A stretch of DNA of 64,000 nucleotides from Butyricimonas paravirosa (GTDB taxonomy: Bacteria; Bacteroidota; Bacteroidia; Bacteroidales; Marinifilaceae), in contig NZ_CP043839.1 of the NCBI RefSeq assembly GCF_032878955.1, forward strand, positions 1,550,001-1,614,000. The letters are read 5' to 3'. Positions 35,526 to 44,675 of this stretch are shown one piece after another. The notes beneath the pieces were generated by a model, which was not told the origin of the DNA, made no database searches, and saw only the letters and a program-made list of their open reading frames with translations. A program made the position numbers and the translations under genes. How positions within the stretch are numbered: the first letter of the stretch is position 1; the number at the start of each line of letters is the position of its first letter.

Positions 35526-36440
35526 ATGTTAAAGAGAATTATTACCTGCGTGGTGTTACTTTGTGTAGCGATGATCGTGGTGAAAGCACAAGAAGCAAAG
35601 AAACCGAGAATGTACGTTGAACACTTCACGGAAGCAAACGGTGTTAGTGAAAGCGATAGTGACAAAATTCGTCACGCAGTCATGGCTGCCCTCAATAAGA
35701 CAAAACGTTTTGAATTGGTGGATCAGGACGCAGAACATTCCATGAAGAAAGAAGGAGAGCGTCGCTCGGATGAAAAAGCGTTGAGTGATGAAAAAGCACG
35801 CACGCAAACCATCACTGCCGCTGCCCATGATTATATTTTAAATGGAAACGTGTTAGCTTGTTCTGTGAAATCCGAACAAAAAGATGGAAAAACGATGTAT
35901 TCCTGTGTTCTGAATTATTCTATAACCGTAACAGAAGTAGTTTCCTCAACTACCGTCGCAACAGCCACGTTTGACCATTCTCCCTCCGGCCTTGGAGGTA
36001 CGGTAGGTAAATTTTTGGATTTATCAGACTCAAAAGATAAAGCGATCACCAGCGCAGTCAACATGATCAACAGTGACATCGGAGATTTCCTGATCAAAGA
36101 ATTTCCATTGGAAAGCACAATCGTACCCATGGATTATGAGGTAAAGAAAGATAAACTCGTGAAATGTTATATCAACTTAGGCTCGGATCACGGGGTGAAA
36201 AAAGGAGACTATTTCTCTGTTTTAGCTCCCAGCATGAGAGCCGGTCGCACGACATACAGCGAGATCGGTAAAATGAAAGTGGAAGAAGTGGTAGACGGAA
36301 CCATGTCTCAGTGCAAGATTGTTCAAGGAGATAAAAAAATATTCACCGCCATGGAGGCTTTCCAAGCTCTTGACGAGGCTGCACAAAACCAACAAGCCCT
36401 AAAAGTGAAAGCAACCGTAGCACCATTATTCTCACTGTAA
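35526..36440 (+). CDS. CsgG-like periplasmic protein
   Basis: 304 residues with a signal peptide (residues 1-22, ending VVKAQ) and no lipobox. The mature part has the CsgG-like pattern: a strand MYVEHFTEA, a helix with the I/V-R-H-A-V-M-A-A-L-type seam, FELVDQDAEHSM (as in CsgG 'fevv'), and AAAHDYILNGNVLACSVK, then a helical-strand region TSAVNMINSDIGDF and a C-terminal SH3-like part (VKKGDYFSVL). Related proteins act in outer-membrane or cell-envelope lipoprotein complexes. It lies 10 bases before the DUF6175-like gene. Confidence 0.6.
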   Translation: MLKRIITCVVLLCVAMIVVKAQEAKKPRMYVEHFTEANGVSESDSDKIRHAVMAALNKTKRFELVDQDAEHSMKKEGERRSDEKALSDEKARTQTITAAAHDYILNGNVLACSVKSEQKDGKTMYSCVLNYSITVTEVVSSTTVATATFDHSPSGLGGTVGKFLDLSDSKDKAITSAVNMINSDIGDFLIKEFPLESTIVPMDYEVKKDKLVKCYINLGSDHGVKKGDYFSVLAPSMRAGRTTYSEIGKMKVEEVVDGTMSQCKIVQGDKKIFTAMEAFQALDEAAQNQQALKVKATVAPLFSL

Positions 36441-36450
36441 TCGTTTATTT

Positions 36451-37698
36451 ATGAAGAAAGTAATAACCATACTTGGCATACTGTTATTCCTCTGTACAAC
36501 TTCAGCGAAAGCGCAGGAGTACCTTCAGATTGTTTCCTTGGAAACCGACAAAGGTGCAACCGCCGTTTTTACCTCGGCAGGGATCGCTGATAGCAAAAAA
36601 GGGGTTGAAACAGACGCTATCAAATCACTTATCTACACCCTGTTCTTTCAGGGAGTAGAAGGTGTTAATGACGGCAAACCTTTGGTCAGCAAGCCTAACG
36701 AGGCTTATACCAATACCTTTTTTAATAATCAGGCCCGCTACACACCTTACGTGGTCAGCGTGGAAGAATCCGATAAATCAACAAAGGTTGGCGGACGTTT
36801 CCAAGGAACAATGCGGATCACTTTGCGTCTTCGTCAGTTGATTAATGATGTACGGAAAAATACACATTATGATGCAATGTTGGCAGAAACACCCAAAACT
36901 CGCCTTCCCAAACCAACCATTATTGTGGTGCCTTACAAGAAAAAAGGGGAGAGTTTCGAGTCAAAACTGGAAAATGACAGCGATTACCGCATCGCCGTGG
37001 GAGCCGTGCAGAAAGGGCTCGAATCTTGTGACATCAAAACCATTGATTTGCAAGGACGGATTGACGCCATGAATCGCCGGAGCCAATATGAAGATAATGC
37101 CGGAGCAGCGGAATCGAATGACAAACAACTTTTAATGTCTTCCGGGGCTGACGTTTATGTCACGGTGGATTTAATGAAAGATTACACGGCACAAGGTGCT
37201 CGCGTAGCATTAGTCATGAAAGCCTATGAAACCGCAAGCGGAACGATCTGGGCATCGGAGGACGGCTGGACCAATCGTTTCCAGACAACACAAACCGAGG
37301 TGTTATGTTCCTATGCCGTGAAAGATAATCTTTCCCCATTCTTGGAGCAAATCATTAAAAATTTCTCCCAGCCTGCCCGTGTTGTTTTGCAAATCTCCAT
37401 TAGTGGAAACTCGACGGGTTCCTTGCAAGACGCTTGCTGTGCCAACGGGGAAAGAATTGTAGATTTCATTCAGAATTGGTTGGACCGCAACGCACACGAA
37501 GGCGACTATCATATACAAGGTATCATGGATGAATCGGCTATATTTGATTACGTGATGATCCCGAGGGAAGACAAAAACGGCTTCAAAATGACCTCCTCGA
37601 AGTTTGCGAAAGACCTGAACGATCAGCTCAAGGCACAAGACGTTTCAGGAACCGTTCGCATTGACGGGAATACGATTTTGTTGATGCTGGACCTGTAA
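36451..37698 (+). CDS. DUF6175-like secreted protein
   Basis: 415 residues: signal peptide (residues 1-22, ending AKAQ), then a DUF6175-like fold with EYLQIVSLETDKGATAVFTSAGIADSKK, a Lys/Arg linker PKPTIIVVPYKKKGES, GADVYVTVDLMKDY and a C-terminal domain. The same CsgG-like/DUF6175 pairing appears in Bacteroidales operons with LPP20 lipoproteins, as here. The function is unknown; I place it in the periplasm. DUF6175 assignment is from memory of the family and is uncertain. Confidence 0.6.
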   Translation: MKKVITILGILLFLCTTSAKAQEYLQIVSLETDKGATAVFTSAGIADSKKGVETDAIKSLIYTLFFQGVEGVNDGKPLVSKPNEAYTNTFFNNQARYTPYVVSVEESDKSTKVGGRFQGTMRITLRLRQLINDVRKNTHYDAMLAETPKTRLPKPTIIVVPYKKKGESFESKLENDSDYRIAVGAVQKGLESCDIKTIDLQGRIDAMNRRSQYEDNAGAAESNDKQLLMSSGADVYVTVDLMKDYTAQGARVALVMKAYETASGTIWASEDGWTNRFQTTQTEVLCSYAVKDNLSPFLEQIIKNFSQPARVVLQISISGNSTGSLQDACCANGERIVDFIQNWLDRNAHEGDYHIQGIMDESAIFDYVMIPREDKNGFKMTSSKFAKDLNDQLKAQDVSGTVRIDGNTILLMLDL

Positions 37699-37725
37699 CA
37701 AGTGATAACAATAAAAAATAAAACT

Positions 37726-39056
37726 ATGCGAAAGGTTATTTTAGGCCTGTTACTCTCGATATGCTGTGTTTTCCATGCCGAAGCACAAGCGCCCGAATGG
37801 GTAACCCAACGCCCGACCTCGTCTGACGCTTACATCGGTATTGGAGTTGCATCGTTATCGGACAATGACTACATAAAGAAAGCAACCCAAAGCGCCTTGT
37901 CGGACATCGTTTCACAGATCGCTGTAAAACTTGAAAACAATTCTTTTTTACACCGGGTGGACGTGGATGGCAAGACTCGCGAGATGTTGGAAGACAAAAT
38001 ACAAAGCTCAATGGCAGCTTGGCTGGAAGGGCAAGAACTGAAAGGTAGCTACCAGTCAGATCAAAAATATTACGTGTACTACGCTTTGGACAAAAAAGTG
38101 TATGCCCGTAAGGCCGAAGAACGTCGGCAACAGGCCATAAGGACGGGGATGGATTACCTACAAAAAGGGCGTAGCGAGGAGAATGCCATGAATCTTTCAC
38201 AAGCTGCCCAACTTTACGGTAAAGGACTGGAAGCCGTGGAACCGTGGGCCTTCATGGATTTAACGACAAATGCCGTGAATGTTCCCATTGAACTCTACAA
38301 TGCCTACGTGAATGTGTTCAACGGTATGACAATCACGACAAATGTCGTGCTGGTAGAAGGTGAGGCTTTTAAAGCAATTGCAGAACCTATTGCCGGATGT
38401 CTGTCGAAAAATGGTACTGTCGTTCCGAATGTAAAGCTGAATGCCTCGTTCGTGTCGGGTAATGGCACCGTGTCTCCCGCCATTCAGACGGACTACACGG
38501 GTACTGCGGAATTCTACGTGACCAATATCGCCTCGAAGGAAGAGGTGCAGGAATTACGCATCACCATTGATGACTCGTTCATGAACAGCCTGCCAAAGGC
38601 GTATCGCCAGCTGTTACAAAATCAAACTTGGCCTTCGGCAAAAGTCACGATTTCATTGAAGAGTTCACCGATTACCGCCTATTTATACATAAATGAAGAT
38701 AACGATTTGGAAGGTATCGAACGACAGATCGGTAGTCTACTGACCAATAATTATTTCACCCTATCGGAAGACCCGGATGCTGCCACGTGCTTCGTGGATT
38801 TATCCACCAAACTGGAAATGGGAGAAGTCGTTACCGGGGGACGTATGACTTGAATACGTGCTATTGTTCGCTGGTTCTCAAGATTTACAACAACAAGAAC
38901 CAGCAAATGCTTCTGAACTATTCGGTAAACCAAGTTAAAGTATTAATACCCGTAAATAAATCGGCAACAGCATCACTCTCGACGTGTATTCGGGAAATGA
39001 TGAAACGAGTGAACCGGGAATTGCCGGCCCAGATTAAAAAATTAAAAATCAATTAA
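37726..39056 (+). pseudogene. LPP20-like secreted protein, single-base frameshift
   Basis: The ATG at 37726 gives a signal peptide (ending AEAQ) and an LPP20-like domain (PEWVTQRPTSSDAYIGIGVAS, ARKAEERRQQA). The frame stops at 38853, but a second frame immediately continues the same protein (TYDLNTCYCSLVLKIYNN... to 39056). The two join if one base is added in the run GGGGG at 38836-38840: TGG then TYDLN. A full-length protein of about 443 residues would result. It is either a real inactivating mutation, a phase-variable tract or a sequencing error. Confidence 0.75.
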
Positions 39057-39067
39057 AAGGTAATATT

Positions 39068-39625
39068 ATGAAACACTATGTCTTATGGGGATTGATTGTA
39101 GCTGCATTCTTTTTATTAAGTAGTTGCGGTTCATCAAAGAAAATCCAAGAAAAAAGTCCGATTTCCACTTATATCATGCCGGGTGCAGACCTAATCAGCG
39201 GCAATGGCATCCTTCGGGGATGGGGTTCAGGCAGATCCGATAGCGAAGCCTCTGCCCGGAAAAAAGCCCAAATGGCCGCTTCTGCAGAATTAGCCGCTAT
39301 TTTAGCTAAAACGGTGGAATCTACCACCGAAGAGTATTCGACGATCCTATCGGAAGGTATGTCTTCCGAATCCAAGTCTTTACTTACGGATAAAACGAAA
39401 ATAACCGTGAATCAAACCTTAGCGGGAGCTACGATTGTATTCGACCGCTGGGACAAAGACGAGAAAACCGGACAATTTATTAATTATATCGTTCTGGAAC
39501 TCAAAGGAGACGATTACTTGAAAAATCTGTATAAGGAGCTTGAAAAGAATGATGCGGCTACCGTAGATCGGGATTTACTGCAACGCCTTTTCTTGAAACA
39601 CATTGACGAGAATTCGAAAAAGTAA
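39068..39625 (+). CDS. LPP20-like lipoprotein
   Basis: 185 residues with a lipoprotein signal (hydrophobic stretch to FLLSSC; C19-21 region). The mature part is a small helical-strand LPP20-like domain: RGWGSGRSDSEASARKKAQMAASAEL, then TKITVNQTLAGATIVFDRWDK and ELKGDDYLKNLYKEL. It probably sits at the outer-membrane inner face with the other exported products of the operon. It is the last gene; the 187-base MITE-like repeat starts 9 bases later. Confidence 0.75.
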   Translation: MKHYVLWGLIVAAFFLLSSCGSSKKIQEKSPISTYIMPGADLISGNGILRGWGSGRSDSEASARKKAQMAASAELAAILAKTVESTTEEYSTILSEGMSSESKSLLTDKTKITVNQTLAGATIVFDRWDKDEKTGQFINYIVLELKGDDYLKNLYKELEKNDAATVDRDLLQRLFLKHIDENSKK

Positions 39626-39634
39626 TTAATAAAT

Positions 39635-39821
39635 GAGGATGTGTCAAAAGTCATTTTTCAAACTCCCTCCCCCCTTCGGGGTACTCCCTCTATAAACAGA
39701 GGGAGAGTTGAAATACTCCCTGTCTTCGGGAAGAGTCACCAGCTCCTCCTCTGTTTATAGAGGAGGTGGCACGAAGTGACGGAGGAGTTTTGGAGGATAA
39801 AATACCTTTTGACACAGCCTC
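39635..39821 (+). repeat. 187-base MITE-like repeat, copy 1
   Basis: Ends are imperfect terminal inverted repeats of the GAGGCTGTGTCAAAAG type. The core contains two hairpins with complementary loops: CTCCCTCT...AGAGGGAG at 39684-39705 and CCTCCTCT...AGAGGAGG at 39745-39766. A nearly identical core lies inverted at 56.7 kb, while the ends have diverged. No ORF. The ends resemble those of IS1182-type elements, so this is probably a non-autonomous derivative. It sits directly after the nine-gene operon and may also act as its terminator. Confidence 0.8.
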
Positions 39822-39998
39822 TTTATTTTAACATAGCACCTCTCATCCTCAAACATATACCCCCAAAATCCCCTCCCACAACCATCCCACTCCCGCCTAA
39901 AAAGTACAATTCTTAGCGATTCTACACACACTTTTTTCTCCATTTTACCGTAAAAATCAAGAAAAAGATGTATTTTCGAAAAAATAAAATCATTGGTT

Positions 39999-40925
39999 GT
40001 GAAAAGGAACATTTTACTTGCATTTCTGACAATTCTTGTCTTATTAAATAGTGCGGCGATCGGATATTACGTTTATCATGATCAGAAGGAACATGAAGAG
40101 AACGAGGAACCACCATTCCACCTCATGAAATCATCAGACGTGGACTTCCCGACAACATTCAGCCTGGCTGGGGAAGAGGTCCCACTGGAAAGAATCGACG
40201 TGGCAGAGGCATTCAAAAAAGAGTTAATCGTGAATACCTACTTACATTCACACACGATCCAAGTTTTAAAAAACGCCCCCCGCTATTTTCATATCATCGA
40301 ACCCATCCTAAAAGCGGAAGGAGTTCCGAATGATTTCAAGTACTTGGCCGTCATCGAGAGTAGTTTGAACCCACTGGCCGTATCTTACGCCGGAGCCGCA
40401 GGAATATGGCAGCTCATGAGTGCGACGGCTAAAGAACTAGGGTTAGAGGTGACGAATGACGTGGACGAACGCTATCACGTGGAAAAAGCTACACGTGCCG
40501 CTTGTACCTACTTGAAAAAAGCCTACCAGAAATTCGGTTCCTGGACACTGGCCGCCGCCTCTTATAACGGAGGTATGAATATGCTCTCCAGACAAATGGA
40601 CCGACAAAAGGAAAAAAACTTTTACGACCTCCTGCTAGGTGAGGAAACCGGGAGATACGTGTACCGCATGTTGGCTTTAAAGCAAATCATGGAAGAACCT
40701 CACCTGTACGATTTTTACGTGGATCACTTGTATCCCGTGGAGCCGACCACGCAGGTCAAAGTAACCAAAAATATAAAGGATCTGGCGGATTTCGCACAAG
40801 AACACGGAATATCCTATAAAACGTTGAAACGCTTTAATCCCTGGTTACGGCAGACCTCGTTAAAAGTCGGGAAACATAAAACGTATTATATTGCCATTCC
40901 CGAAAACAAGCAGGCATACAAGTAA
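39999..40925 (+). CDS. MltD-like lytic murein transglycosylase
   Basis: 308 residues from the GTG at 39999 (TTG at 39993 is also possible), with one N-terminal membrane anchor (LLAFLTILVLLNSAAIGYYV). The SLT domain (about residues 85-220) has E120 in VIESSLNPLAVSYAGAAG, GIWQLMSATA, RAACTYLKKAY and AAASYNGGMNML, typical of MltD. The C-terminal 70 residues look LysM-like (KNIKDLADFAQEHGISYKTL). It cuts glycan strands of peptidoglycan. A near-consensus -7 box (TATTTTCG) lies about 20 bases upstream of the GTG. Confidence 0.88.
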   Translation: MKRNILLAFLTILVLLNSAAIGYYVYHDQKEHEENEEPPFHLMKSSDVDFPTTFSLAGEEVPLERIDVAEAFKKELIVNTYLHSHTIQVLKNAPRYFHIIEPILKAEGVPNDFKYLAVIESSLNPLAVSYAGAAGIWQLMSATAKELGLEVTNDVDERYHVEKATRAACTYLKKAYQKFGSWTLAAASYNGGMNMLSRQMDRQKEKNFYDLLLGEETGRYVYRMLALKQIMEEPHLYDFYVDHLYPVEPTTQVKVTKNIKDLADFAQEHGISYKTLKRFNPWLRQTSLKVGKHKTYYIAIPENKQAYK

Positions 40926-40985
40926 AAATATTCGGCACGCTATTTGTACCACCCTGCCTATATTGGATGTAAAAAAACTCCCAAC

Positions 40986-42653
40986 ATGGAAAAGAATAAA
41001 ATAACCGTCTTTTGTGAAAACAATGGACAAGAATACCAGATACCCACGGGATCTAGTTTAAAAGAATTCAAGAAAATCGTGTTCCCTATGAATCATCAGA
41101 ACATTCTGGGGGCATTAGTTAATAACGAGGTGCAGGACCTGCATTACGAGATATATAACCCCAAATACGTGAATTTCGTCGATGTCACCACGCTGGACGG
41201 ATATAGCGTGTACTTACGCTCTCTTATTTTCGTACTTTACAAGGCGATACATAATCTCTACCCGAAAAAAACGCTTGTCGTGGAATATCACCTTTCTAAC
41301 GGAATATTCTGCCGTCTGGCAAACAAGGAATTCGTTCTCACCGGGGACAGGATCACCGAGATAAAAAAAGAAATGCAACGCATCATCGACCACGATTACG
41401 AGATCATGCGTACGGAAACTCCCACGGAAGAAGCAATCAAACTTTTTAACAGACAGGGTCTAAAGGATAAAGAGTTATTACTTTCCACACGAGGAAAGAT
41501 GTTTACCTCCGTTTATTCCATTGACGGCACCTGTGACTATTTCTACGGGACGCTGGCTCCTTCCACCGGATGCTTGAAAGTATTCGACCTGATGGATTAC
41601 AAGGATGGAATGTTATTAATGCCACCCAAACGCACGAACCCGACACAAATAGTCCCGTTTGTACCCCAAGAAAAGCTGTTCAGCACGTTCAGCGAGTTCA
41701 AACGCTGGGGAAAGATCTCCGAGGTTATGCAAATTGGGCATTTAAACCAAGCCATCGAACATAAACACGCCGGGGATATGATTAAGGTAAGCGAGGCCCT
41801 GCACGAGAAAAAGATTTCCCAGATCGCTGACCAAATCAAGAAACAGAAAAAGGTAAAAGTTGTGCTTATTGCCGGTCCCTCCTCTTCGGGCAAGACCACG
41901 TTTGGAAAGCGATTAGCCATCCAGCTATTAGTGAACGGCATCAAACCCGTCAATTTATCTCTGGACAATTATTTCGTGAACCGGGAAGATACTCCCCGGG
42001 ATGAAAAAGGAGAATACGACTTCGAGACGATCGATGCCTTGGACATCAACACCTTCAACGATAACATCATGAGTTTATTGAGAGGTGAAGAAGTGGAAAT
42101 ACCCAAATTCTCGTTCGAAACAGGTCAACGTTTCTACGACGGAGAGAAATTAAAGATGAGCAGTAATAACGTGGTTATCGTGGAAGGTATTCACGGGCTG
42201 AACCCCAAATTAACCGAATATCTGCCCCATGAAAGCCTGTTCAAAATATTTATTTCGGCTCTTACGGTGATTTCTATCGATAATCACAACATTATCAACC
42301 CATCGGATAACCGTTTGATCCGCCGTATGGTTCGGGATCACAAATACCGGGGATATTCGGCTCTCGACACCTTGAAAAGATGGGAAAGCGTACTTTCCGG
42401 TGAACAGAAACACATCACCCCCTATCAGGAAGAGGCCGATGTCATGTTTAACTCGGCACTCGTGTACGAACTGGGAGCCTTGAAGCAACAAGCCGTTCCA
42501 CTTTTGGAAGAAGTGCTGGTAAAATACCCGGAACACTCCAAGGCGAAACGCCTGTTGAAGTTCTTCTCGTACGTCCAAGCCGTACCTACCCGTGAAATAC
42601 CACCGACTTCCATTCTCCGAGAATTCCTGGGCGGAAGTTCGTTTAAATATTAA
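40986..42653 (+). CDS. TGS-domain nucleoside kinase (uridine kinase-like)
   Basis: 555 residues from the ATG at 40986; the upstream Met at 40944 precedes an unlikely extension. An N-terminal TGS/threonyl-tRNA synthetase-like part (MEKNKITVFCENNGQEYQIPTGSSLKEFK) precedes a phosphoribulokinase/uridine-kinase P-loop domain at about residues 290-500: VVLIAGPSSSGKTTFGKRLAIQL, SLDNYFVNREDTPRDEKGEYDFE and VVIVEGIHGLNP. It phosphorylates nucleosides of unknown identity; such proteins are common in Bacteroidota and clostridia. A bidirectional terminator follows. Confidence 0.88.
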   Translation: MEKNKITVFCENNGQEYQIPTGSSLKEFKKIVFPMNHQNILGALVNNEVQDLHYEIYNPKYVNFVDVTTLDGYSVYLRSLIFVLYKAIHNLYPKKTLVVEYHLSNGIFCRLANKEFVLTGDRITEIKKEMQRIIDHDYEIMRTETPTEEAIKLFNRQGLKDKELLLSTRGKMFTSVYSIDGTCDYFYGTLAPSTGCLKVFDLMDYKDGMLLMPPKRTNPTQIVPFVPQEKLFSTFSEFKRWGKISEVMQIGHLNQAIEHKHAGDMIKVSEALHEKKISQIADQIKKQKKVKVVLIAGPSSSGKTTFGKRLAIQLLVNGIKPVNLSLDNYFVNREDTPRDEKGEYDFETIDALDINTFNDNIMSLLRGEEVEIPKFSFETGQRFYDGEKLKMSSNNVVIVEGIHGLNPKLTEYLPHESLFKIFISALTVISIDNHNIINPSDNRLIRRMVRDHKYRGYSALDTLKRWESVLSGEQKHITPYQEEADVMFNSALVYELGALKQQAVPLLEEVLVKYPEHSKAKRLLKFFSYVQAVPTREIPPTSILREFLGGSSFKY

Positions 42654-42659
42654 ACGAAC

Positions 42660-42698
42660 AAAGAAGTGGACTTTATTTTTAAAAAGCTCCACTTCTTT
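42660..42698. terminator. Bidirectional terminator between kinase and HAD genes
   Basis: AAAGAAGTGGA pairs with TCCACTTCTTT across a loop containing TTTTTAAAAA, so it can end both the rightward kinase and the leftward HAD transcript. Confidence 0.75.
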
Positions 42699-42725
42699 AT
42701 AAATATTTCACCTCTACTCCATTCA

Positions 42726-43376
42726 CTAACGAACCCACCTCATAATCTCGCAAGGTTCGTCGGCAATGTATTGAGCCCCGTTTGCCAATAATTCTTCCCG
42801 ATCACGGAATCCCCATGTCACTCCAATCGAAGTTACACCGCTATTTACTGCCGTTTGCATATCCACGCCGGAATCTCCCACGTAAAGGACCTCCTCTTTC
42901 GTGACTCCTGCCTCTTTCATAATATCGAAGACAATCGTGGGATCAGGTTTCACGGGAATCCCCTCCCGTTGTCCATAAACAAAATCAAAAAGTCCCTCAC
43001 CGAAATATTCCGGAATTAACTCTTTTGTAGCCGCATGATATTTATTAGAGGCCACAGCTAACAATAAATGACGACGTTTCAGCGTCTTCAGTAACTCACA
43101 AATCCCATCATAAGGAGCCGTAAAGTCAGCCTTATGCTCGGCATAATAAGCCATGAAATCTTTCCGGATCTTCAACATATTCTCGTGCGAGCGTTCAGCC
43201 TCCGGCAATGCCCGTTCAAGCAACTTGTCAATTCCGTTTCCCACGAAATAACGAAAAGCAGGCAATTCATGTGTCGGATACCCATGTCGCCGTAAAGCAT
43301 AATTCGTACTCGTCGCCAAATCCTGTAAAGAATTCAACAATGTTCCATCCAGATCAAAAATTACCAACTTCGTCAT
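42726..43376 (-). CDS. HAD family phosphatase (phosphoglycolate phosphatase-like)
   Basis: 216 residues from the ATG at 43376. Motif I FDLDGTLLNS (nucleophile and acid/base Asp), motif II ASNKYH, motif III Lys in VKPDPTIVFDIM and motif IV LYVGDSGVDMQTA are all present, with a helical cap between. It is close to Gph-type phosphoglycolate phosphatases or other subfamily IA HADs; substrate unknown. The reading frame extends into the left end of the IS256-family element only as an accident: the IS lies 20 bases upstream of the start and may have separated the gene from its old promoter. Confidence 0.88.
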   Translation of the reverse strand: MTKLVIFDLDGTLLNSLQDLATSTNYALRRHGYPTHELPAFRYFVGNGIDKLLERALPEAERSHENMLKIRKDFMAYYAEHKADFTAPYDGICELLKTLKRRHLLLAVASNKYHAATKELIPEYFGEGLFDFVYGQREGIPVKPDPTIVFDIMKEAGVTKEEVLYVGDSGVDMQTAVNSGVTSIGVTWGFRDREELLANGAQYIADEPCEIMRWVR

Positions 43377-43395
43377 AGTTCCTCTATTTTTTAGT

Positions 43396-44675
43396 GATAG
43401 TGTTTCAAAAAGTGTGTAAATTCCGAATTGATTATTTTTGTAATGCAATTTTCAAAAATGAATAATTATGGAATTTACACATGAACAAATCTCGGAAATA
43501 ATTTCCGAAATCACAAACGGTGAACTAGGTTTACAAGGCTTGGTTAAACAAGGTTTAGAGAGTTTAATGTTATCGGAACGTGATCTTCATAACGAGACAC
43601 GTGGTGACGTGAGTAACGGTTTTCGTGGTCGTCGAGTATGTCATGGCGGTAAGGTCTTCGAACTTCGGGTCCCGCGTAGTCGTAACAACCATTTTTACCC
43701 GATGTTACTGGGGGTGCTAAAAGACCAGGAAGAAGAGGCTCAAAAGCTAGTGAGTAGCCTTTATTGCAGCGGTTTAACCACGGAACAGGTGGGTAAAATT
43801 TACGAGCAATTTTACGGCAAACATTACAGTAAAAGCCAGGTTAGCCGCTTGTTGAACACGGCCCGCGAGGATGTAAATGCCTGGCTAGGTCGTGAACTGG
43901 ATAATCGTTACCCGATAATTTACATCGATGCCACCTATGTCCTCACCCGTCGTGATGATTCCGTTTCCAACGAGGCTTACTACACGGTTTTGGGGGTGAA
44001 AGAAGACCGAACCCGCGAGGTGCTGGCCGTGGTGAATTTCCCCACGGAAAGTGCCACGAACTGGAAGGACGTGTTTGAAGACCTCAAGGAAAGAGGCGTG
44101 GCCGTGATTGATCTCCTGGTGTGTGATGGATTGCCCGGTATTGAAAACGTGCTGGCAGAAACCTTTCCAAAAGCAGATTTACAATTATGTACCGTGCACC
44201 TGAAGAGGAATATAGCTGGGAAAGTCAAGCCCAGGGACAAGAAACAGGTCATGGAAGAACTCAAGCAGGTTTGCGCTCCCGACCAGTGGGAGATCTCCCC
44301 GGAAAAGGCTTTCGAAAAATTTAAAGAGTTTATTGCCAGGTGGCAGAAAAGTTATCCCGTTTTGAAAAGATATTGCCACGACAGGTACAGGTTCTATTTC
44401 ACCTACTTCAAGTACGAGAGGGAAATCAGGGGGATGATTTACACCACAAACTGGATCGAAAGGCTGAACAGGGATTACAAGAGGGTCATCAACATGAGGG
44501 GCGCCATGCCAAACCCCCAAGCCGTTATTCTCCTAATGGGAACGGTAGCCCAAAATGCAGATATTTATAAATATCCTATTTATAATTTTTTAGAATCAAG
44601 ATTATTTTATTGAACTATTTATAATTTTGCAGTCATGAGAAAAGAAGGAATTTACACACTTTTTGAAACACTATC
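43396..44675 (+). mobile_element. IS256-family insertion sequence
   Basis: A 1280-base element with perfect 29-base terminal inverted repeats: GATAGTGTTTCAAAAAGTG... at 43396-43424 and its exact inverse at 44647-44675. It contains one full-length transposase. The 8 bases just outside the ends differ (TTTTTAGT on the left, CAGAATGT on the right), so no target duplication is seen. The right end borders a repeat-rich gap. Confidence 0.92.
43468..44613 (+). CDS. IS256-family (Mutator) transposase
   Basis: 381 residues, apparently complete. The N-terminal part is helical with RELRVPRSRNNHF-like DNA-binding residues, followed by the DDE catalytic domain: first Asp in PIIYIDATY, second in LLVCDGLPGIENVL, the family CTVHLKRN signature and the Glu in TNWIERLNRDYK. 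A TAnnTTTG box (TATTTTTG at 43433-43440) inside the left end could drive it. With perfect terminal repeats, the element is likely still able to move. Confidence 0.95.
   Translation: MEFTHEQISEIISEITNGELGLQGLVKQGLESLMLSERDLHNETRGDVSNGFRGRRVCHGGKVFELRVPRSRNNHFYPMLLGVLKDQEEEAQKLVSSLYCSGLTTEQVGKIYEQFYGKHYSKSQVSRLLNTAREDVNAWLGRELDNRYPIIYIDATYVLTRRDDSVSNEAYYTVLGVKEDRTREVLAVVNFPTESATNWKDVFEDLKERGVAVIDLLVCDGLPGIENVLAETFPKADLQLCTVHLKRNIAGKVKPRDKKQVMEELKQVCAPDQWEISPEKAFEKFKEFIARWQKSYPVLKRYCHDRYRFYFTYFKYEREIRGMIYTTNWIERLNRDYKRVINMRGAMPNPQAVILLMGTVAQNADIYKYPIYNFLESRLFY

Noticed and set aside
39635..39821. CRISPR-like array in the first MITE-like copy
   Set aside because: Hairpins are inverted, not direct repeats with spacers, and the same core occurs as a single inverted copy elsewhere.
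43377..43448. N-terminal extension of the HAD phosphatase to 43448
   Set aside because: It is composed of the IS256 left end; motif I FDLDG needs only the start at 43376.
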